DNA of 7,829 nucleotides from an uncultured Dyadobacter sp. (lineage in GTDB: Bacteria; Bacteroidota; Bacteroidia; Cytophagales; Spirosomataceae). Shown piece after piece: positions 1 to 6,141 of the stretch (its first letter is position 1; the number at the start of each line of letters is the position of its first letter). The notes under the pieces are model-generated. The model had not been told where the DNA came from and did not search any database. It saw only the letters and a program-made list of their open reading frames with translations. Location: positions 1 through 7,829 of the forward strand of contig CAMLNK010000154.1 in NCBI GenBank assembly GCA_946481035.1. The letters are read 5' to 3'. The position numbers and the translations under genes were made by a program.

Positions 1-3000
1 TGGCAGCAGTCGGAAGTCGAAAGCTCGGGTTTTATTTACAATCTGATGAAAAATGCATTCGGGTATGTCTCCTACAATGGCGGCGATGCAACGATGGTAA
101 CGATCAACAATAACCCGAACATTAACTGTCCGAACGCCAGCTGGAATGGAGTCACCGCCAATTACTGTACCGGAACAGCCACCGACGACGTGGTGGCCCA
201 CGAATGGGGCCACGCCTACACCGAATACACCAGCGGACTGATTTACCAATGGCAGCCCGGCGCGCTGAACGAGGCCTATTCCGACATCTGGGGTGAAACC
301 GTGGATCAGCTCGACAACAACTACATGGATGCCGGAGAATCTAACGCCAACCGCACCGGCTGCGCCAGCTCCGACCGCTGGCAGGTGGGCGAAAAGGCTA
401 CGGCATTCGGCGGGGCGCTGCGCGACATGTGGAACCCGACATGCAAAGGAGATCCCGGTAAAGTAACCGATCCGCAGTACTGGTGTGCCAATACCGATGA
501 AGGCGGCGTACACATCAACAGCGGCGTTATTAACCATGCCTACGCATTGTTGGTGGACGGTGGTACTTACAACGGCCAGACAATCACCGGCATCGGCATC
601 ACCAAAGCTGCGCACATTTTCTGGCGGGCACAGTCGGTTTACATGACTGCTACCACCGACTTTGCCGCGCAGGCGGACATCCTGGAAACCGCTGCCAACG
701 ACCTGACGGGTATCAACCTGCAGGGCTTATCAACCGGCACCTCTGCGCCCGGCCCCTCCGGCCAGATCATCACAGCCAGTGACGTTGCGCAGCTTGTCAA
801 GGTAATCGCAGCGGTAGAGCTTCGTTCCGAAACCAATTGCGGTTTTACGGCTACGCTCGCTCCCGCTCCCGCATTATGCGAGGGCGCGAATGCGGGGCTT
901 GCGATCTTTTATGAGGGGTTTGAATCGGGCCTCGGCGGCTTTACGACTTCTTTTACGACAAGCTCGGCAGGCTGGGTGAACCGCCAATGGCAACAAGTAG
1001 CAGCTCCCGGCGGGCGTCCCGGCTACGCCGCTTTTGGAATCGACTACCAGGGAGGCAATTGCAACACGGCTACCAACCAGTCGGGCATTATCCGTATCGA
1101 AAGCCCCGTCATTACCATTCCGGCAGGAACTACCGGTAATCTGGCCATGGCATTTGACCACTATATTGCCCTGGAAGATACCTGGGATGGCGGTAATATC
1201 AAGTTCAGCATCAATGGGCAGCCCTGGACCGAGGTACCTCCCACCGCATTTACAGCCAATGGCTATAACAATGTCCTCACCGCCTCGTCGGCAGGCAGTT
1301 CCAATCCGATGGCCGGCCAGTTTGCTTTTACCGGAACGGATCAGGGGTCGGTAACGGGCTCGTGGGGCCAGAGCCAGATCAACCTCAGTGCCGCCGGGAT
1401 TGGCCTGGTTGCCGGTAATACTATTCGGTTCCGCTTCGAGGTGGGTACCGATATTTGCGGCGGTGCAGAAGGATGGTATGTGGATGATATCCGGGTGTTT
1501 ACCTGCGCGGTTACGCCGGCAGTCCACTTCACGGCGGCGAGCGCGAGCGTGAACGAGGGTGAAGCGACAACCGTGGACCCGTCCGGCTGCCTCAAATACG
1601 TCGACAAAGTGGTCAGTATCGGAATCGACAAAGCGCCTACTCAGCCGGTTACCGTCACATTCAACGCTCCGACAGGCACCGCAAAGCAAGGGGCAACCGG
1701 TGATTATATCATTTCACCAGCCTCCGTGACACTCGACGCGGGGTCGCTGACGAAAAATATTACGGTCCGGATTTTGAACGACGCCTACGTGGAAGGCCCT
1801 GAGACGATCAACCTTTCTTATGCGCTGAATGCGAACGGTGGAAACGGCTACGCGGCAAGCACGTTGCAAAATTTCGAGCTGACCATCAACGACGACGATC
1901 TCGCACCTGGCAACTATACTGAAGAGCTCCTGAGTTCCAATTTCAACAACGGCCAGGAAGGCTGGAAAGCGATCAACGGCGGCAACTCGTACCACACCTG
2001 GCAAGTAGCCCAGTACGGCGATGCGGGTTTTGAAGACGGCTCACCCTTCTTTTTTGTAAACAGCGCCGTTAGCAACATCTATACGCTGGACGAAATCCTG
2101 GAATCGCCGGTCGTTAATTCTTCCGGAAGAAAAAACATGGTACTCTCTTTCAGGCAGGTATGGCAACGACAGCTCGGCGATTTCCCTGAAACAGGGACCG
2201 TCGAAGTGTGGGATGGCACAACCTGGCAGACCTTACAAACGCTCAATGAAGCGACCGGCAACCTCGGAAACCTGCTTGGCTACACCTCCGTGGCGGCATC
2301 TATCAACATTCCGGATGCGTATGCGAACGTCAATATGAAATTCCGGTTCCACTACATTTCCCGGTCGGAAATATGGTGGGCGATCGACAATGTGAAGCTG
2401 ACCGCCAGCCATTCCAACCAGATCCTGTCGACTGTCAACACCGGCAGCGCGGCACAGCAATACCTCGGCCCGAATGAAACCGCGGTTTTCTACGACCCCG
2501 CGACCGGCGACCTCATGGCCAAAATCAAGAACCTGAGCGCGCATGATTATGGTTGTACGACCGTGGAAATAGACCGCGCCGGTGCCAATGGAACTCCCTG
2601 GCTGGGCAGCTACCAGGTAACCAACAAAACTTTCAAGGTAACACCCACTAATAATAACCCGGCCGGCCAGTACGAGATCACGCTTTACTACAAGGCCTCC
2701 GAACTGACTACATTTACGCCAGCCAATATCCAGACGATGGGTAAAACGCCCGGCACCATCGCCACAGGCGTGGCAGGAAATACGACACTTATGGCGGTAG
2801 CCAGCAGCACGGCATTAACCAGCGACTACGCATTCACTGCCACGTTCAACACAGGCTTTTCAGGATTCGGCCTTTCGAGCGCGCCTCCGGGAGCGCCGCT
2901 GCCCGTAACGCTGGTGGATTTCGAAGGAAAAAACACATCGGAGGGTAATGTACTCCGGTGGACGACCAGCTCGGAGAGTAACAACGATTACTTCGCGATT

Positions 3001-3441
3001 GAAGAAAGTATCAACGGCAAAAACTTCACGGAGGCCGGGCGCGTGAAAGGCGTCGGCAATGCTTCGGCGGCCAATCATTACAGCTTCACCGACGTGGATT
3101 TCAACAAGGGCATTACCTATTATCGCCTCAAACAGGTGGATTTTGATGGCAAATACGGATACAGCCGTATGGTCGCGATCGACGCGCCTTCGGAAGGAAA
3201 CATCCGCTTCTACCCTAACCCGGTGCAATCCGTGCTCAATATTGAGCTGCCGAACCTGCAAAGCAGCTGGGTTAATGCACGGGTAATCGACGCCTCGGGC
3301 CGGGAAGTATTGGCCAGAGAACGGGCGACTGTCCAAAACGGCAGACTAAATATTCCGCTCGGCAAACTACCGGCGGGCATTTACCAGGTTCTGATTACCA
3401 ATGACAAAGTCAATTACCGGCTATCGGTTTTCAAACCCTGA
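1..3441 (+). CDS. Secreted thermolysin-like (M4) zinc metalloprotease with T9SS sorting domain, 5'-truncated
   Basis: An extracellular zinc endopeptidase; 1146 residues lie in the window and the frame is open from base 1, so the start, signal peptide, propeptide and first part of the catalytic domain are off the left edge. The ATG at 46 is internal: codons before it continue the M4 fold. Numbering from base 1, the zinc motif HEWGH is at 67-71, the third ligand Glu91 lies in NEAYSD, Tyr82 matches thermolysin Tyr157, and GGVHINSG carries catalytic His171. The His67-Glu91 and His67-Asp95 spacings (24 and 28) equal those of thermolysin. After the protease come a MAM-like jelly-roll domain (about 303-502), a Calx-beta domain (506-632, ending in an acidic DDD), a second jelly-roll (639-802), an unassigned segment (805-955), a fibronectin-like domain opening with LPVTLVDFEGK (967-1062) and a type A sorting domain (1067-1145, starting near FYPNP). 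This tail directs T9SS export and surface attachment or release. Family assignment is firm; substrate unknown. Confidence 0.95.
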   Translation, partial: WQQSEVESSGFIYNLMKNAFGYVSYNGGDATMVTINNNPNINCPNASWNGVTANYCTGTATDDVVAHEWGHAYTEYTSGLIYQWQPGALNEAYSDIWGETVDQLDNNYMDAGESNANRTGCASSDRWQVGEKATAFGGALRDMWNPTCKGDPGKVTDPQYWCANTDEGGVHINSGVINHAYALLVDGGTYNGQTITGIGITKAAHIFWRAQSVYMTATTDFAAQADILETAANDLTGINLQGLSTGTSAPGPSGQIITASDVAQLVKVIAAVELRSETNCGFTATLAPAPALCEGANAGLAIFYEGFESGLGGFTTSFTTSSAGWVNRQWQQVAAPGGRPGYAAFGIDYQGGNCNTATNQSGIIRIESPVITIPAGTTGNLAMAFDHYIALEDTWDGGNIKFSINGQPWTEVPPTAFTANGYNNVLTASSAGSSNPMAGQFAFTGTDQGSVTGSWGQSQINLSAAGIGLVAGNTIRFRFEVGTDICGGAEGWYVDDIRVFTCAVTPAVHFTAASASVNEGEATTVDPSGCLKYVDKVVSIGIDKAPTQPVTVTFNAPTGTAKQGATGDYIISPASVTLDAGSLTKNITVRILNDAYVEGPETINLSYALNANGGNGYAASTLQNFELTINDDDLAPGNYTEELLSSNFNNGQEGWKAINGGNSYHTWQVAQYGDAGFEDGSPFFFVNSAVSNIYTLDEILESPVVNSSGRKNMVLSFRQVWQRQLGDFPETGTVEVWDGTTWQTLQTLNEATGNLGNLLGYTSVAASINIPDAYANVNMKFRFHYISRSEIWWAIDNVKLTASHSNQILSTVNTGSAAQQYLGPNETAVFYDPATGDLMAKIKNLSAHDYGCTTVEIDRAGANGTPWLGSYQVTNKTFKVTPTNNNPAGQYEITLYYKASELTTFTPANIQTMGKTPGTIATGVAGNTTLMAVASSTALTSDYAFTATFNTGFSGFGLSSAPPGAPLPVTLVDFEGKNTSEGNVLRWTTSSESNNDYFAIEESINGKNFTEAGRVKGVGNASAANHYSFTDVDFNKGITYYRLKQVDFDGKYGYSRMVAIDAPSEGNIRFYPNPVQSVLNIELPNLQSSWVNARVIDASGREVLARERATVQNGRLNIPLGKLPAGIYQVLITNDKVNYRLSVFKP

Positions 3442-3459
3442 CGGCATTGGGAAGTATAC

Positions 3460-3495
3460 AAAAAAGAGGCTGCATGTTCATGCAGCCTCTTTTTT
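3460..3495. terminator. Bidirectional intrinsic terminator between convergent genes
   Basis: A perfect inverted repeat: the left arm 3460-3476 is six A followed by GAGGCTGCATG, and the right arm 3479-3495 is its exact complement ending in six T, with only TT between them. The 11-bp GC-containing core is flanked by A and T runs, so each strand gives a stable hairpin followed by a U tract. It sits 18 bp after the protease stop codon and 15 bp past the stop of the minus-strand lipoprotein gene, so it can end both transcripts. Confidence 0.93.
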
Positions 3496-3510
3496 GCCTT
3501 ATTATACCTC

Positions 3511-4050
3511 TTAATAAACCTCATCCATGACCTTCGTTAGCCAGTCGGCAACTTCCTTCGCATTGGTATCCTGGTTTTGGATAATTACATTACCGATTTG
3601 CCGGAGTAATATCGCGGAATAGGTTTTCGTATTGGCATCGTAAGTGTACGTGTAAAAGCGGGTAATGCCCAGGTCGGCGCCGCCATTGACCGGTTTCGTG
3701 AAGTCATCGCCTGAAATCTTGCGCGAAGCACTCAGGTATTTGTCCAGATCGGCGGCGGCTATTTGGGTCGAAGAAACCGTCGTTTGTGAGACATTGGCGT
3801 CCATTTCCGTTTTTGAAAGCTTCGATTTCAGCTCAATATCATTCCAGTTCCCTGGTTTGTCGTAAGTCCGTACCTGGCCGTCCTTGCTTATCAAAATGCC
3901 TTTAAACTGGTTTCCCCAGGCCTGGTTCACGTAATGTATTTCAAAATAAACTTCCTGTTCATTGGCTATTTCGACGTCGTCGGAGCAAGAAACCGACAGC
4001 GCTGCCAGCAACGTAAAAAACAGGATCGGGATAATGCGTGAAGCTTTCAT
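3511..4050 (-). CDS. Surface lipoprotein of unknown function
   Basis: A 179-residue protein that I do not recognise as a named family. A signal peptide is clear: basic start MKASR, hydrophobic residues 6-20, then SVSC with Cys22 as the probable lipidated residue. The lipobox is loose at -3 (Ser), which Bacteroidota tolerate. Cys22 is followed at once by SDD, which fits the acidic lipoprotein export signal that sends Bacteroidota lipoproteins to the cell surface. The mature part starts with a beta-rich stretch (EVYFEIHYVNQAWGNQF) followed by a segment rich in Ser, Thr and Asp, and has no other transmembrane segment or catalytic motif I can see. It ends the minus-strand row and is closed by the bidirectional terminator. 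The 60-bp gap upstream holds TAATTTTA (4072-4079, minus strand), one mismatch from the TAnnTTTG -7 element, so it may have its own promoter. No Shine-Dalgarno is visible. Gene real; function unknown. Confidence 0.85.
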   Translation of the reverse strand: MKASRIIPILFFTLLAALSVSCSDDVEIANEQEVYFEIHYVNQAWGNQFKGILISKDGQVRTYDKPGNWNDIELKSKLSKTEMDANVSQTTVSSTQIAAADLDKYLSASRKISGDDFTKPVNGGADLGITRFYTYTYDANTKTYSAILLRQIGNVIIQNQDTNAKEVADWLTKVMDEVY

Positions 4051-4110
4051 GGTCGAAATAGCGGATTGACATAAAATTAATCATTTTGCCCCATTGAACG
4101 ACCATCCGTG

Positions 4111-4554
4111 TTACTCCACGGCCACATATTTGCCGGAGCAGGCCTCGATACAGCCATAACCCAGTGTCACTTTGCTGGCCGACAGTTCGCTATAATACCA
4201 GATAAGCGATCGCTGGCTTCTATCTATGGGGATCATTTCGATCCGCTTGTCGTCGAGGATCTTATAGGCGTTGAACAGCGGCACCGACGATTGGGCCTTC
4301 CCTTTCTGCTCCACAAACTCCCCATTCTCCCTAAACTCGATCGTATGTGCAAAGTCACCCTTCACTTCCTGATAGGTGCCGCCGCCATCGCCCGGGTCGG
4401 CCAGGTATTCGACGATCTTCCATTTGCCGATCAGGCCGTTGTTTTCTTTAAGTGCTCTCTTGGCTGTGTCGTCCAGCGGTTCGGCAGTTTCGTTCCGGCA
4501 GGCCATTACCGTCCAGAGCAGCATCAACGACAGGAGTAAACGGGTAGTTTTCAT
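4111..4554 (-). CDS. Lipocalin-like lipoprotein
   Basis: A 147-residue predicted lipoprotein. The signal peptide runs MKTTR then a hydrophobic core to VMAC, with Cys19 the probable lipidation site. The mature domain opens with GKWKIVEYL (43-51), the GxW signature at the first strand of lipocalin-like folds, and continues with alternating beta strands (HTIEFRENGEFVEQ; YKILDDKRIEMIPI; LIWYYSEL). Two cysteines, Cys135 and Cys139 in GCIEACSGKY, near the C-terminus could form a disulfide or hold a ligand. Many Bacteroidota have small lipocalin-family lipoproteins of this size; their ligands are mostly unknown, and none can be read here. It lies 60 bp upstream of the next lipoprotein gene in the same direction and 80 bp downstream of the AlkB gene. 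CATCTTTG at 4583-4590 (minus strand) is one mismatch from TAnnTTTG and could be its promoter. The fold assignment rests on the GxW start and strand pattern only. Confidence 0.82.
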   Translation of the reverse strand: MKTTRLLLSLMLLWTVMACRNETAEPLDDTAKRALKENNGLIGKWKIVEYLADPGDGGGTYQEVKGDFAHTIEFRENGEFVEQKGKAQSSVPLFNAYKILDDKRIEMIPIDRSQRSLIWYYSELSASKVTLGYGCIEACSGKYVAVE

Positions 4555-4623
4555 GGGCTAAATATGAAATTGGTTTCGGTTACAAAGATGCGCCTTCTCC
4601 TGCTTTCGTTGGAACAGCCTTTG

Positions 4624-4644
4624 AAAAACCACCCTTACCGGCGG
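4624..4644 (-). terminator. Weak candidate terminator at the end of the AlkB gene
   Basis: On the minus strand CCGCC (4644-4640) can pair with GGTGG (4633-4629), including one G-T wobble, around a 6-base loop that contains part of the AlkB stop codon; a run of five T follows (4628-4624). The stem is only 5 bp, so termination may be partial. If active, it separates the AlkB gene from the two lipoprotein genes downstream. Confidence 0.35.
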
Positions 4645-5243
4645 ATCGTCCTGAATGTGAGATTGATCCTCGGCCCGTTTTGTGTTTTCGATTTCGGGAT
4701 CCGGTGTTCCCAGGTATGCTGTAAATCGCCCTTCATGATGAGCAGCGAGCCGTTTTCGAGGCTTAACCCGTACTTCCGGGCGTGGTCGGGCCGGTAGCGG
4801 AACTCGAACCGCCGCTCCTGCCCCAGGCTCACCGAAGCGATCACCGGGTTTCGGCCCAGCTCCTGCTCATTATCGCCATGCCACGCTACGGAATCGTTGC
4901 CGTCGCGGTAGTAATTGAGTAGCACGCTGTTGAATGTAAAACCGGTTTTCAGCTCAATCTGCCGTTTGAGGCCTGCGAGATCGTGCGTCCACGCATGAGG
5001 CTCAAACCGCGTTCCGGAAAATGTATAGGATTGCGCCGTATCGCCAAACCAGGCCATCAGCCGGGGCGCGGTCACTTCCTTTCCGTACATCTGCATTACC
5101 TGCTGCCGCCAGGGCACTTCCGCGATCCATTTCCGCATCAATGCTGCGCTTTCGGCAGCGGGTATGAAGCCCGGATAATATTCGAGCAGATCCTCGGGAA
5201 ATTGCAGGGCTTCCTGCGGGCCAAAAAGACTTAATTGTTTCAT
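4635..5243 (-). CDS. alkB: AlkB-type 2-oxoglutarate/Fe(II) DNA demethylase (ALKBH2-like)
   Basis: A cytoplasmic dioxygenase that repairs N-alkylated bases (such as 1-methyladenine and 3-methylcytosine) by oxidative demethylation, using Fe(II), O2 and 2-oxoglutarate. The 202-residue length is normal. All key residues are present: iron ligands His122 and Asp124 in WHGDNE, distal His180 in WEHRIP, and the 2-oxoglutarate arginines Arg192 and Arg198 in PRINLTFR. The His180-Arg192-Arg198 spacing (12, then 6) equals that of human ALKBH2. Further family hallmarks are PRLMAWFGD (60-68), YTFSG (73-77), LNYYRDG (109-115) and the ASVSLG strand (136-141). The similarity is greater to ALKBH2/3-type enzymes than to E. 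coli AlkB, judged from recalled sequences. It lies 66 bp downstream of the MBL hydrolase gene on the same strand, so cotranscription is possible. No ada or alkA neighbour is in the window. No Shine-Dalgarno or clear promoter is seen before the ATG at 5243. Confidence 0.95.
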   Translation of the reverse strand: MKQLSLFGPQEALQFPEDLLEYYPGFIPAAESAALMRKWIAEVPWRQQVMQMYGKEVTAPRLMAWFGDTAQSYTFSGTRFEPHAWTHDLAGLKRQIELKTGFTFNSVLLNYYRDGNDSVAWHGDNEQELGRNPVIASVSLGQERRFEFRYRPDHARKYGLSLENGSLLIMKGDLQHTWEHRIPKSKTQNGPRINLTFRTIRR

Positions 5244-5309
5244 TTAGTTTGTCGATTAATGCATTCCGAAGCATAACAACAAACTGCACAAAAAAGTCTG
5301 AGACATCCT

Positions 5310-6065
5310 TTAAGCCTGTTCCTCCGCCACCGCTAACGCAACCAGATTTCCCGGCTCGACCCATTGCACTTTTACCTGCTGCTCCCCGGCATGCAAGGCA
5401 AGCTCCTGTTCCATTTGCGGGAACTGATGGTACATTCCATCCTTGTGAAAACCATAGTGAATGGGCACCAGTACGTCGGCATGCAGCAGGCGCGTCACCG
5501 TGATCGCTTGGATGGGTGTGAGCGTGATAGGTACCGGGCTGGGCGCCACCCGGGGGATATTCACCACCGCCCCGTTCACGGGCAGGAACACCGCATCGAA
5601 ATGCTGCCAGGTTTTACCCAGCTGCCAGAACTGGTTGTGCCACATCGTGTCGCCGCCATGCAGAATACGCTGACCATCGGCCTCGATCACCCACGAAACC
5701 TGCTTGTCGCCAACACCGTCCATCGCGAATACCGCCGTAATGGTAAAGTTGCCGATTTGCTGCGGCGTGTTCAATGCGAGTGCCAAAGGCGTGAACCCGT
5801 CGTTGGTTACTTCTGCGGCAATCTGCTCGGAGACGACAAAACTGCCTTCCGGTTTCAGTACCGCGCGGATCGCCTCGGGATCGTAATGGTCTGAATGCAA
5901 ATGCGTGATCAGTACCACGTCGGCCAGGGTGTTTCCTACAAACTGCACCGAGGTTTCAGGGCCGATGGACGCGCCGCGCTGGTAATTCTGTACTGCATCT
6001 ATGATCAATGTCTGGCCATTGGATTCTACTTTCAGGCCTGCCCAGGATAATCTTTGAAGTTTCAT
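5310..6065 (-). CDS. MBL-fold metal-dependent hydrolase (COG2220/UlaG-like)
   Basis: A 251-residue protein without a signal peptide, so probably cytoplasmic. It shows the metallo-beta-lactamase fold: an N-terminal strand pair (RLSWAGLKVESNGQTLIIDA), the metal motif HLHSDH with His55, His57, Asp59 and His60, GGDT with Asp139, and PIHYG with His203. The opening strands, the LPVNGA segment (161-166) and the HYG ending fit the COG2220 branch of small Zn or Mn hydrolases, which includes the UlaG lactonase and the UPF0173 proteins. Where UPF0173-type members carry a metal-binding His in motif 3 (the AxHxS element), this protein has VFAMDG (112-117). Asp116 may replace the His, or the site may bind fewer metals. 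The substrate cannot be told; members act on lactones, phosphodiesters and other esters. It is transcribed away from the MetR-like LysR gene with a 76-bp shared promoter region, which makes it the likely target of that regulator. Confidence 0.9.
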   Translation of the reverse strand: MKLQRLSWAGLKVESNGQTLIIDAVQNYQRGASIGPETSVQFVGNTLADVVLITHLHSDHYDPEAIRAVLKPEGSFVVSEQIAAEVTNDGFTPLALALNTPQQIGNFTITAVFAMDGVGDKQVSWVIEADGQRILHGGDTMWHNQFWQLGKTWQHFDAVFLPVNGAVVNIPRVAPSPVPITLTPIQAITVTRLLHADVLVPIHYGFHKDGMYHQFPQMEQELALHAGEQQVKVQWVEPGNLVALAVAEEQA

Positions 6066-6087
6066 GTGCTGTTGTTTTTAGTACATC

Positions 6088-6101
6088 ACAAAAGTATTTG
6101 T
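6088..6101. promoter_or_regulatory. Candidate operator: ACAAA-N4-TTTGT palindrome over the MBL promoter
   Basis: A perfect 5-4-5 dyad covering the proposed -7 element of the MBL gene. A protein bound here would block the promoter. It could equally be a chance palindrome in AT-rich DNA; no matching known operator is recognised. Confidence 0.25.
6089..6096 (-). promoter_or_regulatory. Candidate -7 promoter element of the MBL hydrolase gene
   Basis: The minus strand reads TACTTTTG, an exact match to the Bacteroidota primary-sigma element TAnnTTTG, 23 bp before the start codon of the MBL gene. A T-rich patch (TTTTTC) lies about 18 bp further upstream where the weak -33 element would be expected. 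A start of transcription near 6085-6082 would give a leader of about 17-20 bases. The region is AT-rich, so a chance match is possible. Confidence 0.45.
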
Positions 6102-6120
6102 TTTAGATATATGAGAAAAA

Positions 6121-6136
6121 TGATTTATTTTTATCA
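6121..6136. promoter_or_regulatory. Candidate LysR-type binding site TGAT-N8-ATCA
   Basis: A perfect dyad of 4-bp arms that meets the LysR box rule T-N11-A twice (6121/6133 and 6124/6136). It overlaps a second inverted repeat, TGATTT (6121-6126) with AAATCA (6136-6141). It lies directly before the ATG at 6142 and about 35-55 bp upstream of the proposed MBL transcription start, a position where LysR proteins often activate the divergent gene and repress their own. Confidence 0.35.
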
Positions 6137-6141
6137 AATCA

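Noticed and set aside
46..48. ATG at 46 as the protease start
   Set aside because: The frame is open from base 1 and the upstream codons continue the M4 fold. A start here would cut into the catalytic domain and remove the signal peptide needed for T9SS export.
199..213. Assignment of the protease to family M36 (fungalysin)
   Set aside because: The third ligand sits in NEAYSD 24 residues after the first His, as in thermolysin; the fungalysin EGWSD pattern is absent and the GGVHINSG motif is typical of M4.
874..1689. 271-codon open frame antisense to the protease
   Set aside because: It is a shadow of the GC-biased protease codons; it has no recognisable domain and is rich in Arg and Ala in the pattern of antisense frames.
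2860..3336. 158-codon minus-strand frame over the T9SS tail region
   Set aside because: The plus strand encodes a clear fibronectin-like domain and sorting domain here; the opposite frame has no recognisable feature.
4106..4121. Hairpin CCGTG-N6-CACGG around the stop codon of the lipocalin-like gene
   Set aside because: The 5-bp stem has no T run on either side, so there is no support for termination or another role.
4108..4539. 143-codon plus-strand frame opposite the lipocalin-like gene
   Set aside because: The minus-strand product has a signal peptide, lipobox and GxW motif; the antisense product has none of these.
5290..5304. Possible terminator after the MBL gene (GTCTCAGAC then six T)
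   Set aside because: The stem would be only 3-4 bp with a loop of 1-3 bases, too short to form a stable hairpin.
5364..5894. 176-codon plus-strand frame opposite the MBL hydrolase
   Set aside because: The MBL gene in the same bases has all family motifs. The antisense product is His- and Arg-rich and has no known motif.
3511..6065. The four minus-strand genes as a novel defence or toxin system
   Set aside because: AlkB and the MBL hydrolase are common housekeeping or metabolic enzymes and the other two are ordinary lipoproteins. No nuclease, NTPase, transmembrane effector or mobile-element context supports a defence role.
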